From positions 4,900,896-4,964,895 of the forward strand of contig OY282377.1 of assembly GCA_958295785.1 (NCBI GenBank): a stretch of DNA of 64,000 nucleotides, written 5' to 3'. The notes under the pieces are model-generated. The model was not told where the DNA came from and did no database searches. It saw only the letters and a program-made list of their open reading frames with translations. Source of the DNA: an uncultured Latescibacterota bacterium. Lineage in GTDB: Bacteria > Latescibacterota > UBA2968. This document shows positions 56,513 through 64,000 of this stretch, one piece after another; position 1 is the first letter of the stretch, and each line of letters opens with the position of its first letter. Both the position numbers and the translations under genes were made by a program.

Positions 56513-57414
56513 AACGGGATGGGTTCGCCTTGTGCGGCGGTGTGTTCGGCGTATTTCTGGCGCAGGCGATGGGTGATAGGCCCCGGTTTGCCGCTGCCAA
56601 TGGCGCGTCCGTCAACTTCGAGGATGGGCGAGAGTTCTCCCATCGTGCCTGTGGTGAAGCCCTCATCTGCGGTATAGACTTCGGCGAGCGACACATTGCG
56701 TTCAATCACTTCAATGCCCGTATCGCGTGCAATTTCGATTGTGACATATCTCGTAATGCCGGGCAAGCAGGAATCCGCGTGGGGGGTTATCAGCGCGTTC
56801 TTTTTGGCGATGAAGATGTTGGTGGCATTGGTTTCGGAAACATATCCAAAAATGTCGAGCATGATCGCGTCATCAACGCCCGCGACATTGGCCTCGATTT
56901 TGGCGAGGATATTGTTGATCAAATTGTTGTGGTGGATTTTGGAGTCAATGCACATGGGCGGATTGCGGCGCACAGAGGCGGTGATCAGGCGGATGCCTTC
57001 AGCGGCATAAACCGGCGGTTTCCATTCTGCTAGCACGATGAGGCAAGAACCGTATTGATTAAAGTGCGGACTCATGCCCGATGAGGTTTTTTTTCCCCGC
57101 GTGAGCGTGAGGCGAATATGCACGCCATCGCGCATGGCATTGGCTTTGAGCGTGTCAAAGATCGCGGTTTTGATCGCTTCAAGAGATGGAATATCCGCAA
57201 ATGCCATGGCTTTGGCCGAGTCGCAGAGGCGGTCGAGGTGTGCGTCGAGTTGAAAAATTTTGCCATCGTACACGCGCAATCCCTCCCAAACCGCGTCGCC
57301 GCCTTGAACCGCGCTGTCAAAGACCGATATTTTGGCGTCTTCCCGCGGAAGCAATTCGCCGCCGACATGGATGAGGATGTTTTCGTTGCGCGGATCGGGT
57401 AATTGGATAGACAT
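56509..57414 (-). CDS. Class IV aminotransferase (branched-chain/D-amino acid type)
   Basis: 301 residues. The PLP Lys lies in IDSKIHHNNLINN near 158; VSETNATNIFI near 193 and CLPGITRYVTIEIA near 217 are class IV signatures (EtxxxNif and lpGitR). It transfers an amino group between a branched-chain or D-amino acid and a keto acid. AAAGGAATC before the ATG. The stop codon TAA is part of the adjacent family-B repeat. It lies downstream of the sulfotransferase-like gene on the same strand, an arrangement that mirrors a plant fusion protein. Confidence 0.85.
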   Translation of the reverse strand: MSIQLPDPRNENILIHVGGELLPREDAKISVFDSAVQGGDAVWEGLRVYDGKIFQLDAHLDRLCDSAKAMAFADIPSLEAIKTAIFDTLKANAMRDGVHIRLTLTRGKKTSSGMSPHFNQYGSCLIVLAEWKPPVYAAEGIRLITASVRRNPPMCIDSKIHHNNLINNILAKIEANVAGVDDAIMLDIFGYVSETNATNIFIAKKNALITPHADSCLPGITRYVTIEIARDTGIEVIERNVSLAEVYTADEGFTTGTMGELSPILEVDGRAIGSGKPGPITHRLRQKYAEHTAAQGEPIPF

Positions 57415-57661
57415 AGAGATTCCTTTGGAGGAATAGACGAATAAACGGAACGGGGTACAACTGGCCGTTGCTCAGGCCAGTTCATCAGAAAATCGGAGAA
57501 TGGATGCACAGGCTTAGGATATAAAGGAGCGGAGCGAGATCCCGCCCTACCCATCCAGAGATGAGACGTGAATTTCGCCCCAAAAGCAGGTGCTGTGATG
57601 ATTCTACACAAAAGGGCTTTGCGCGCTACATGTACGCTATATTCTGCACACTTCATTCGGC
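57415..57661. other. Spacer between aminotransferase and sulfotransferase genes
   Basis: About 250 bp with a GGGGTACAACTGGCC hairpin at 57451-57486 (AACTGGCC pairs with GGCCAGTT) and no gene. Its length argues for separate promoters of the two genes. Confidence 0.6.
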
Positions 57662-57732
57662 CTTAGAACTCGATTCCCCCTTCCTTGTAGGGGGGTAGGG
57701 GGTAGGTCCCGATAATTTTAAGACAACTTCTC
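57662..57732. repeat. Family-B miniature repeat, third copy
   Basis: Starts CTTAGAACTCGATTCCCCC and ends AATTTTAAGACAACTTCTC, with GTAGGTCCCGAT inside. The last bases encode the end of the sulfotransferase-like protein (codons EKLS and stop). Confidence 0.7.
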
Positions 57733-58452
57733 AATCGCATGGGCGTAAAGTTGGTCGTAATAGGGTTGGCATGTATTGAGGAGCGGGCGCAAACGCTCGG
57801 GGAAGGGATCGGGTTTGGGGCGATAGGGTTCAAAGCCGGTGGATTTGTGGACATTGTGATACCAGTGTTTTGCCCAGATACCGTCTTCGGGACGCGGACT
57901 GGCTTTCCAGGTGAGCATCGCAGGATCAAAGGGCAGGTTTAGGGCCTCGCAGAGTTTTGTGAGCACCTGCTGTGGATTTTTGAGGAGTTCGCGGGCGTCG
58001 AGCACGGGATAGTTTTGACCTATAGCGTGAAATTCCCTCAATAGCTCGGCTTGCATTTTGTAGCCCGTATCGCGCAAGGTGGGGTTTTTGAGTTGATTGG
58101 CGAGGGAGGGTAGCATGTCAATGGGGTTGCGCGTGAGCAGGATATTGTGGGTGAATTTGAAAAAGTCGCGGTCAATTTCGACGAGGTGATGGGCCATCTG
58201 TTTCACAAAGAGCACGGGCCGAGGTGATGGGCCGAGCACGACGTTGCGAATGACGTTTTCCCCGTCGCAGTCCATGTGGGCCATCACTTCTTTTGCGCCC
58301 GGGTGTTTGGCACCTGAGACGCGCAGATAGTGACCGTAGAGGGGTTCGTCGACCACACAGGTGTCTGACCGTTGCGCGAAGGAATACAGGAGCGCGGTCG
58401 AGACATTGCGGGGACCGCTCCAGACATTGAGGCGCAGAATATCGGCAGCCAT
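57718..58452 (-). CDS. Sulfotransferase-like P-loop protein
   Basis: 244 residues. NVWSGPRNVSTALLYSFAQRSDT at 9-31 is the 5'-phosphosulfate-binding loop of sulfotransferases, and ILLTRNPIDMLPS near 109 is the 3'-phosphate-binding region. VVDEPLYGHYL and WKASPRPEDGIWAKHWYHNVHKSTGF near 195 closely follow the N-terminal half of the plant 'branched-chain aminotransferase-like protein 2', in which this domain is fused to a class IV aminotransferase. The class IV gene here is the next one downstream. ATG at 58452; the longer frame has no support. C-terminal codons come from a family-B repeat. Enzymatic activity unproven. Confidence 0.75.
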   Translation of the reverse strand: MAADILRLNVWSGPRNVSTALLYSFAQRSDTCVVDEPLYGHYLRVSGAKHPGAKEVMAHMDCDGENVIRNVVLGPSPRPVLFVKQMAHHLVEIDRDFFKFTHNILLTRNPIDMLPSLANQLKNPTLRDTGYKMQAELLREFHAIGQNYPVLDARELLKNPQQVLTKLCEALNLPFDPAMLTWKASPRPEDGIWAKHWYHNVHKSTGFEPYRPKPDPFPERLRPLLNTCQPYYDQLYAHAIEKLS

Positions 58453-58595
58453 TGTAAAATACAGAGCTAAATTGGACTCGGTGATGGCGTGGCGGTCAGC
58501 ATGGTAGAAATTTGGATTCGGGAAGTCAAGGAGGAGAAGCGAGGGTGATCCACGAAGGGCACGAAGGACAGAAAAAAAGATGCGAGGATAGAAAC

Positions 58596-58624
58596 GTAGG
58601 GGCGGTGCCCCTGTGCCCGCCCGA
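58596..58624. repeat. Dispersed palindromic repeat, copy 7
   Basis: GTAGGGGCGGTGCCCC then TGTGCCCGCCCG, with GATAGAAAC before and AAAAGGCAAGATACAAGG after: the reverse complement of copy 4 including its flanks. Confidence 0.85.
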
Positions 58625-58671
58625 AAAGGCAAGATACAAGGCGGATCATCGACAACCCCATGCAATCGCGT

Positions 58672-58700
58672 TTGACTTCAATTTAGGTGCGTGTTATTCT
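58672..58700 (+). promoter_or_regulatory. Promoter of the PhyH / Gfo-Idh / sulfatase-like operon
   Basis: TTGACT at 58672-58677, a 17-base spacer and TATTCT at 58695-58700, 33 bases upstream of the first ATG, which has AGGAGG before it. Confidence 0.6.
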
Positions 58701-58732
58701 AATACCACGACTCACCATAGGAGGGTTTTTCG

Positions 58733-59551
58733 ATGGGCATGACAGAAGAAGAGCGGTTTCGCTTTGATTTGGCGGGGTTTATGGTTCGACCAGCGATTTT
58801 ATCGGCGGATGAGGTGGCGGCAATTGTGGATCAGATCAATCGGATTAAGCACAACCCATCCTCTTTGCCTCCCGAATATCGAGCAGTGCCAGGTGGTCCG
58901 GCAAGCGTGTTGATCGATCATCCCGAGGTGATCGATGTGCTGCATGAAATTATCGGCGCAGACATTCGGTTAGAGGCTGCCGGGTGTGTTTGGCGAAAAA
59001 AGGGCGAATCCCATGGCGAATTGCACGGGGGTGGGCCGAAGCAGATCGACCCTATTTTCGGGTATCGGTTTCAAAATGGACGCATCCATGCGGGAATGGT
59101 TCGGGTGATTTTTGAACTGTCGGGGGTGAACAAAGGGGATGGAGGCACGCACTTTATTGTGGGCAGCCACAAGGCCAATTTCCCGATGCACGAGGCGCAT
59201 CTGGCACTGGCAGAGGGAAAGCGCAGCCCGTTTTTGATGACCTATCAATGTCCACCGGGTAGCGCGCTGTTTTTTACTGAAAATGTGTGTCACGCCGGCC
59301 CTGTGTGGCAACGCGATACGCCTCGGGTGACGGTTTTGCACGCCTATTCGCATTTGGCAACGCACTGGCATCGGTTGAATATTCCGCCGGTGGTGTTGGA
59401 AAATCTGCCGCGCGAGAAACAGGCGTATTTCAGGCCGACATGGATTGCGGATTTCAAGACCCGACCCGCAACGCGCAATACAATGGCGCGTTTTATTGCA
59501 GGAGACGATCCAGTTGTAGATACGAGCCATCGGTTGGAAGATGGGATATGA
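58733..59551 (+). CDS. Phytanoyl-CoA dioxygenase-family protein
   Basis: 272 residues. FDLAGFMVRPAILSADEV at the start, VIFELSGVNKGDGGTHFIVGSHK near 122 and NVCHAGPVWQRDTPRVTVLH near 183 are the PhyH (PF05721) pattern, with the distal iron-binding His and the 2-oxoglutarate-binding Arg in the last. The first HxD motif is not canonical: SHGELHGGGP near 96 occupies its place, so one ligand may be Glu or absent. These enzymes hydroxylate small molecules with Fe(II) and 2-oxoglutarate. First gene of a three-gene operon; 30 bp precede the next gene. Confidence 0.8.
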   Translation: MGMTEEERFRFDLAGFMVRPAILSADEVAAIVDQINRIKHNPSSLPPEYRAVPGGPASVLIDHPEVIDVLHEIIGADIRLEAAGCVWRKKGESHGELHGGGPKQIDPIFGYRFQNGRIHAGMVRVIFELSGVNKGDGGTHFIVGSHKANFPMHEAHLALAEGKRSPFLMTYQCPPGSALFFTENVCHAGPVWQRDTPRVTVLHAYSHLATHWHRLNIPPVVLENLPREKQAYFRPTWIADFKTRPATRNTMARFIAGDDPVVDTSHRLEDGI

Positions 59552-59581
59552 ACGCGCAGGACGAGTTGATAGGAGAGAGCG

Positions 59582-60571
59582 ATGATCAAGTTGGCGCAAT
59601 ACGGTACAAAACACGGGCACGCAGCCGGAAAATTGCGGGCCATGCAAACAAATGCCGAGGTTGAAGTGGTCGGCGTGTTTGAACCCGATGAGAGACAGCG
59701 CGAGGAGATGGCGCAATCGGACAGTTATGCAGGCGTGCATTGGTTTGAATCCGAAGCGGCGATGCTCGGCGATGCGTCCATTGTGGGCATTGCATCAGAG
59801 GGCGCGAATGTCGAAAGTCTGGCGCAGACAGAGGCCATTGTGCGAGCGGGCAAGCACGTTTGGTACGACAAGCCCGCAGGCGAAAATTGGGCTGGATGGC
59901 AGCGGGTCATCGCGCTGGCGCGAGAGCAGGAGTTGCTCGTGCAGATGGGGTACATGTTTCGGTATCACGCTGGGTATTGCAAAATCGCCGAGTGGGTGCA
60001 TTCGGGGCTGTTGGGCGATGTGTTTGCGGTTCGGGCGCACATGTCCACGTCATTGGGCAAAGCGCAAAAAGAAAAGGTCTCTGTCCATTGCGGTGGCGTC
60101 TTTTACGATCTGTCCAGCCATCAACTCGATCAAATTGTGTGGCTTTTGGGCAGGCCCGTGCGCGTGACGCCGTTTATGCGGAACGATATGCGCGAGGTCG
60201 AGGGCTTTACCGATAACGGGGTGGGCATTTTTGAATTTGAACGGGCCATTGCCATCGTCGATATCGCGGCGATGGAGCCGCGCCCCAATGCGCGGCGGTT
60301 TGAAGTGTATGGCGCGAAAGGAAGCGCGATTCTGGATCCGATGGAGCCTGCGGAGAATATTCGCCTGTGTTTGGATGCAGCACGCGACGGGTATGACGCG
60401 GGCGTTCAATTTGTCGAGGTGGCCCCACAATCGCGGCAGGATTTGTACGCATTGGAATTGGAAGCGTTTTTGGCAGCCATTCGAGGCAGGCGCGAGGCAG
60501 ACCGCTCTTATGACCACGAGTTGCTGGTTCAAGAGACCGTGTTGCGCGGCACTGGATTGCTGCGAGGGTAA
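59582..60571 (+). CDS. Gfo/Idh/MocA-family oxidoreductase
   Basis: 329 residues. KLAQYGTKHGHAAGKLRAMQ at the start is a degenerate Rossmann site (YGTKHGHA instead of GxGxxG), as in several family members with altered cofactor binding. VWYDKPAGENW near 93 has the catalytic Lys in a DKP variant of EKP, and DLSSHQLDQIVWLLG near 179 is the conserved substrate-site His segment. AGGAGAGAG before the ATG. Middle gene of the operon; 11 bp separate it from the sulfatase-like gene. Confidence 0.85.
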   Translation: MIKLAQYGTKHGHAAGKLRAMQTNAEVEVVGVFEPDERQREEMAQSDSYAGVHWFESEAAMLGDASIVGIASEGANVESLAQTEAIVRAGKHVWYDKPAGENWAGWQRVIALAREQELLVQMGYMFRYHAGYCKIAEWVHSGLLGDVFAVRAHMSTSLGKAQKEKVSVHCGGVFYDLSSHQLDQIVWLLGRPVRVTPFMRNDMREVEGFTDNGVGIFEFERAIAIVDIAAMEPRPNARRFEVYGAKGSAILDPMEPAENIRLCLDAARDGYDAGVQFVEVAPQSRQDLYALELEAFLAAIRGRREADRSYDHELLVQETVLRGTGLLRG

Positions 60572-60582
60572 AGGAGGCTGGC

Positions 60583-61998
60583 GTGAATATTATTTGCGTG
60601 ATGCTGGACTCGCTGAGGGCAGACCACGTCTATGGCAACCGCGCAAAGACGCCGAATATGGACCGCATCGCGTGCGAATCGCTGGTGTTTTCAAATGCGT
60701 ATGCGGGATCGTTTCCAACGTTGCCGTGCCGCCGCGATTTGTTCACCGGACGCTGGGGGCATCCGTTTCACACATGGGATGAACTGGAACGCGATGTGCC
60801 CACGATGGCCGAGCGTTTTCGCCGCGTTGGGTACACGACAGGGCTTGTTTTTGATACGCCGATGTTTATGACGCAGGGGAATTTTCTCGACCGGGGATTT
60901 GGGTCGATTGAGTGGATTCGCGGGCAGGGCGGGGAGCCGTGGATCAGCGACGCATTGGAGGAGATCGACTGGCCGGCCAGTGCGGATAAGGTCAAGCCCG
61001 GGGTGATTCGCTATTTGGCAAATCAGCGCGGGCGGTTGTTTGAATCCGATTATTTGGGGCCGCGCGTGTTCACAGAGGCGATGCACTGGCTGGAGAGGAA
61101 TTACGTGCGGGATGGATTTTTTCTATGGATCGATTCGTGGGATCCACACGAGCCGTGGGACCCGCCGCAGTATTATGTGGATATGTACGACGCGGGCTAT
61201 GAGGGCGATGAGATCATTTACCCGTGCTACGGGTTCAGCAATTACATGACGGATAGGGAACTCGAACATGTGCGCGCATTGTACGCGGCTGAAGTGACGA
61301 TGACGGACCGGTGGTTGGGGATGTTGTGGGATGCGGTTGAGGTGATGGGTTTGAAGAAGAATACTGTGTTTTTGGTGATGGCCGATCACGGGCACTACTT
61401 TGGCGACCACGGGTTACAGGGCAAGCCCTGGGGCGACTGGGGCCAGCTTTACGACCCGATGATTCACCTGCCGTTTATGGTCTATCACCCGGACAGGGCG
61501 ATGGCGGGCAAGCGCGTGGAGAGTTTGGTGCAACCCGTGGATGTGTTTCCCACGCTTTGCGAACTGGCCGGATTGGATGCGCCCGATAGCGCGCAGGGAA
61601 AATCGTTTGCCGATGTGTTGCTGGGCAAGACCGTGCAGCATCGGGAGTTCGCAATCAGCGGGCGCAATTTGGATGACTCGTGGGGCACAGTGCCCGCCAC
61701 AATAACCGATGGCACATGGACGCTGGTGTATTGGCCCAATAAAGACCTCGAGTACAAAAGCCCCAAGCCGATTCGCATTGAACGCTACGATTGCCGCAAT
61801 ATGCCAGCGCGTCGCGTGGATGAATTGTTTTATATGCCCGATGATCCCCATCAGCAAAACACTGTGATCGCCGACCATCCCAAAGAAGCGCGGCGGTTGC
61901 ACGATGCCCTTTTGAATCTGATCGCGGAGACCGACACCGATCCAGAAATAGCGAGAACGTACCAGCCCGATCCGGGAAAGCAATATCAGAATTTATGA
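60583..61998 (+). CDS. Sulfatase-superfamily hydrolase with Thr in place of the formylglycine Cys
   Basis: 471 residues. The fold is that of type I sulfatases: ICVMLDSLRADH at the start, MADHGHYFGDHG near 266 with metal ligands, and IHLPFMVYHP near 301. The active-site signature reads SFPTLPCRRDLFTGR near 43: at the Cys/Ser position of CxPxR there is Thr46. Thr is the nucleophile in related phosphodiesterases of the alkaline phosphatase superfamily, so a phosphoester substrate or loss of activity is possible. GTG start with GGAGG 5-6 bases upstream. Last gene of the operon, overlapping a convergent PhyH gene by 6 bp. Confidence 0.85.
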   Translation: MNIICVMLDSLRADHVYGNRAKTPNMDRIACESLVFSNAYAGSFPTLPCRRDLFTGRWGHPFHTWDELERDVPTMAERFRRVGYTTGLVFDTPMFMTQGNFLDRGFGSIEWIRGQGGEPWISDALEEIDWPASADKVKPGVIRYLANQRGRLFESDYLGPRVFTEAMHWLERNYVRDGFFLWIDSWDPHEPWDPPQYYVDMYDAGYEGDEIIYPCYGFSNYMTDRELEHVRALYAAEVTMTDRWLGMLWDAVEVMGLKKNTVFLVMADHGHYFGDHGLQGKPWGDWGQLYDPMIHLPFMVYHPDRAMAGKRVESLVQPVDVFPTLCELAGLDAPDSAQGKSFADVLLGKTVQHREFAISGRNLDDSWGTVPATITDGTWTLVYWPNKDLEYKSPKPIRIERYDCRNMPARRVDELFYMPDDPHQQNTVIADHPKEARRLHDALLNLIAETDTDPEIARTYQPDPGKQYQNL

Positions 61999-62895
61999 CC
62001 GCACATTTTGCCGGCCATCGCCGCAACCGCCATCGCCGGCAGATCGCACCTGGGGTTGTCCAGACATTTGCGTGCCCTTGTAAGCGTAAGGGTCTTCGCC
62101 TGCGACCATGACGATTTCGCGGCAATCAGCCGTTGCCATGCGCTCGCCGGGTTTGAGGTTGTGCCAGGGCAGAAGGGATTCCGCGCTCATGTAGTGGTTG
62201 ACGAGCACGCGGCGAAAACCCGATTTGGCGCGGTTGGGCAACGAGCGGTGGAGCAAGTAGCCGTGAAAGAGGACGAGCGCGCCGGTTTTGACTTCCACGG
62301 GTATGGCGTCGTCATCTGTATAGGGAAAACGGAAGGTTTCGTGGGCGCAATCAAAACGGGGGTCGTGTTGCACGCGCTGCGGCCACAAAATCCCGCGCTT
62401 GTGCGAGCCGGGAATGACCCACAAACAGCCGTTTTCCGGGGTGGCATCATCTAGGGCAAACCAGCCGCCGGTGAGCGAGCGGTCGCGGGTGGGAATGTAG
62501 ATTTCATCTTGGTGCCACGCTTGCCCGGGCTTGCCGTTGCTTTTGATAAAGAGCATGGATTGCATGCATTTGACATTGGGGCCAATGACGCGGGTGAGGG
62601 CCTCGACGAGCACGGGATGGGAGAGCGCGTCGTACATCATGGGCGAAATTCTGTGTACGTGGTGGATGCACAGAATGCGGTTGAGCACTTCGCCATCGGT
62701 ATCGCCAGGGGAAAAATCGGGCAACTGACTCACGGCACCGCGCTCGCCCCGACACAAGGCCGCGGTTTCAGCGCGCAGGGTTTTAACTTCTTTTTGGGTG
62801 AGGGCATCGGGGATTGCGAGATAGCCATTTTCGCGGTAAAAAGCCACGTCGTCTTCTGTTATGCGAGCAGTGGATTTTTTGAGAACGCTTGCCAT
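61993..62895 (-). CDS. Phytanoyl-CoA dioxygenase-family protein (canonical HxD)
   Basis: 300 residues. FYRENGYLAIPDAL near 18; AWHQDEIYIPTRD near 127 is the HxD iron site, and GALVLFHGYLLHRSLPN...GFRR near 205 holds the distal His and the 2-oxoglutarate Arg. A non-haem iron hydroxylase of unknown substrate. The last 25 residues are Gly-rich (AGDGGCGDGRQNV) and look like an extension into the convergent gene's end. ATG at 62895 with AGGAG upstream; the longer frame is rejected. Confidence 0.85.
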   Translation of the reverse strand: MASVLKKSTARITEDDVAFYRENGYLAIPDALTQKEVKTLRAETAALCRGERGAVSQLPDFSPGDTDGEVLNRILCIHHVHRISPMMYDALSHPVLVEALTRVIGPNVKCMQSMLFIKSNGKPGQAWHQDEIYIPTRDRSLTGGWFALDDATPENGCLWVIPGSHKRGILWPQRVQHDPRFDCAHETFRFPYTDDDAIPVEVKTGALVLFHGYLLHRSLPNRAKSGFRRVLVNHYMSAESLLPWHNLKPGERMATADCREIVMVAGEDPYAYKGTQMSGQPQVRSAGDGGCGDGRQNVRS

Positions 62896-62983
62896 TGCAG
62901 ACTCCTGAAAGATGAAGTGGGTAGCACGGTTGCACAATAATCGCTCAGGAGGGCGTTGGGGTCAAGGGAAATAGCGATGAGCG

Positions 62984-63033
62984 GTTAGCATATCGCATCA
63001 CATTAGGACAACAGCTATTCAATTTGGTATTAG
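62984..63033. mobile_element. Right-end fragment of family-A MITE-like element
   Basis: GCATATCGCATCA then CAACAG and CAATTTGGTATTA, as at the right ends of the 6776 and 36809 copies. Confidence 0.7.
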
Positions 63034-63039
63034 ACGAGG

Positions 63040-63148
63040 ACAGGCACGGGAGCCTGTCCCTACGATACGCTGTGATAGATGCGGGCAGGACCGAGCAACC
63101 CATCGATCCGGTGCGCGGCCTGTCCCTACGATACGCTATGATAGATAG
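63040..63148. repeat. GGACAGGC hairpin and 29-bp direct repeat
   Basis: GGACAGGC (near 63038) pairs with GCCTGTCC around a short loop. CCTGTCCCTACGATACGCT is then repeated (63053 and 63119), each followed by a GATAGAT block. No gene lies in the 361-bp gap 62896-63256. Confidence 0.75.
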
Positions 63149-63256
63149 GGGCTGATCGTTGCTGGCTGAGCGTCAACCATTGGATGGGGAACTGGAGTTG
63201 GCATGTGGGGTTGCGTTGTAGGCGACGCCTGTGCGTCTGGAAAGCGCGTTTTTGAG

Positions 63257-63937
63257 TTATCGCTTCAAGTTGCCCTGCATTTGGACGACCGCATACCAAT
63301 CCCGGCCAAAATCCCGAATCTCGTACAATCCGGCAAATCCGCTTGCGATCAGCGCGTCTTCCACATCGCGTTTGGCGTATAACCACAGCGGGCACCCGCG
63401 CAGGCGGTATCGGACGCGGCGTTGCCGGGCGAGAAAACCCTTCGACTTTGGAAAACTCGCGTAAAACGCGCCCGTCACTTCTGCGGTCAATTTCTTCAAA
63501 ACCGGGACGGGGTCTTCCACATAATCGAAAAATCCCATCAAACACGCCGCGTCAAATGTCCTGTCAAAACGCACGGCCAGGTAATCGCCCAAAACGAGTT
63601 CCACGCGCGAGGCCACATGGAGCGATGCGATGCTGTCCCGCGCAATCTCGAGCATCCCCGCTGCAATATCGATCCCCACGACCTCTTTTTTCTGCTGTGC
63701 AAACGCGACCGCGTAGCGACCCGAGCCACATCCGACGTCCAAGACCGAACGAATCGCCGGGTCTTGCGTTTGCCGCAGGGTTTCCTCAAAGCGGCGCACC
63801 ATCACCTGCCGAAACGCGCGGTCGATCCATCTGCCGAGCGCGTGCCTGCGCTTTGTATGCCCGTAGATCGCGTCGAAATTTGCGGCATACGCGTCGAAAA
63901 ATCGCCCGACTGCCCGCGTGGATTCTCGCGCTTTCAT
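63257..63937 (-). CDS. SAM-dependent methyltransferase (class I)
   Basis: 226 residues. VLDVGCGSGRYAVAFAQ near 65 is the SAM-binding motif I, and VVGIDIAAGMLEIAR near 86 holds the acidic motif II. The last 60 residues (CPLWLYAKRDVEDALIASGFAGLYEIRDFGRDWYAVV) resemble ubiquinone/tocopherol-type small-molecule methyltransferases. ATG at 63937 with AGAGGGGATCG upstream. It overlaps the upstream gene's stop (ATGA), so it is part of an operon with a probable glycosyltransferase, suggesting a role in polysaccharide or glycan modification. Confidence 0.8.
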   Translation of the reverse strand: MKARESTRAVGRFFDAYAANFDAIYGHTKRRHALGRWIDRAFRQVMVRRFEETLRQTQDPAIRSVLDVGCGSGRYAVAFAQQKKEVVGIDIAAGMLEIARDSIASLHVASRVELVLGDYLAVRFDRTFDAACLMGFFDYVEDPVPVLKKLTAEVTGAFYASFPKSKGFLARQRRVRYRLRGCPLWLYAKRDVEDALIASGFAGLYEIRDFGRDWYAVVQMQGNLKR

Positions 63938-64000
63938 CTCTCGATCCCCTCTCGATAAATGGCGTCCAATTCCCGCACCATCGCGCGGTGATCCCATCGT
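63934..64000 (-). CDS. C-terminus of a probable glycosyltransferase (cut by window edge)
   Basis: Only 21 residues are visible (RWDHRAMVRELDAIYREGIER). The pattern [FY]DWxxMVxELxAIY is a usual ending of family-1/4 glycosyltransferases. Its TGA overlaps the ATG of the methyltransferase gene. Confidence 0.5.
   Translation of the reverse strand, partial: RWDHRAMVRELDAIYREGIER

Noticed and set aside
1-64000. tRNA, rRNA or riboswitch genes
   Set aside because: No convincing T-loop/anticodon-arm pattern or known riboswitch core was found by eye; a covariance-model search would be needed to exclude them.

Overview
The window looks like a chromosomal segment of an uncultured, Gram-negative-type heterotrophic bacterium, most likely of the Latescibacterota/Poribacteria kind. 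I infer this from its mix of sulfatases, phytanoyl-CoA dioxygenase-like oxygenases, Gfo/Idh dehydrogenases, TIM-barrel epimerases, an amidohydrolase with a Rieske ferredoxin, a WD40/cohesin/dockerin-type secreted protein, and many dispersed short palindromic repeats. Outer-membrane barrel and lipoprotein genes support a diderm envelope. No rRNA, recognisable tRNA or CRISPR array was seen.

Layout. 1-13.3 kb is mostly metabolic: the 3' part of a FolC-like/ATP-grasp fusion, a GH106-like glycosidase, a McsA-type zinc ribbon, a MocA-like nucleotidyltransferase behind a near-consensus promoter, a DapA-family aldolase with an aldehyde dehydrogenase, a decayed VapBC-like pair, a sulfatase and an FAD dehydrogenase. 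13.4-29 kb is an accessory island, AT-richer in several genes. It holds a GmrSD-like DUF262/DUF1524 protein, an Mrr-type endonuclease sharing upstream DNA with it, an M48 protease with an Ada-like zinc module, a LamG/TPR envelope protein, and a compact minus-strand set of papain-like peptidase, WYL regulator and triple-AAA ATPase. That set is the best candidate here for an undescribed, possibly defensive, system.

29-38 kb holds a ceramidase-like enzyme, a haloacid dehalogenase, an IMP cyclohydrolase-like protein, an intact IS1595-type element with perfect target duplication and a truncated DNA methyltransferase passenger, an M16 protease and ProA. 38-43.5 kb is a rearranged HEPN/nucleotidyltransferase toxin-antitoxin locus. 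A 14-repeat WD40 gene bracketed by 116-bp direct repeats has been inserted into one of its HEPN copies.

43.5-64 kb is again metabolic: MmsA, a sulfatase, a copper-type P-ATPase, a cupin, Gfo/Idh dehydrogenases, amidohydrolase plus Rieske protein, an epimerase, a K+ channel, an NhaC antiporter, an adjacent aminotransferase and sulfotransferase resembling the two halves of a plant fusion protein, a PhyH/Gfo-Idh/sulfatase-like operon, a second PhyH and a methyltransferase. Four kinds of dispersed repeat run through the window. In three genes the stop codon itself is supplied by a mobile-repeat terminus.
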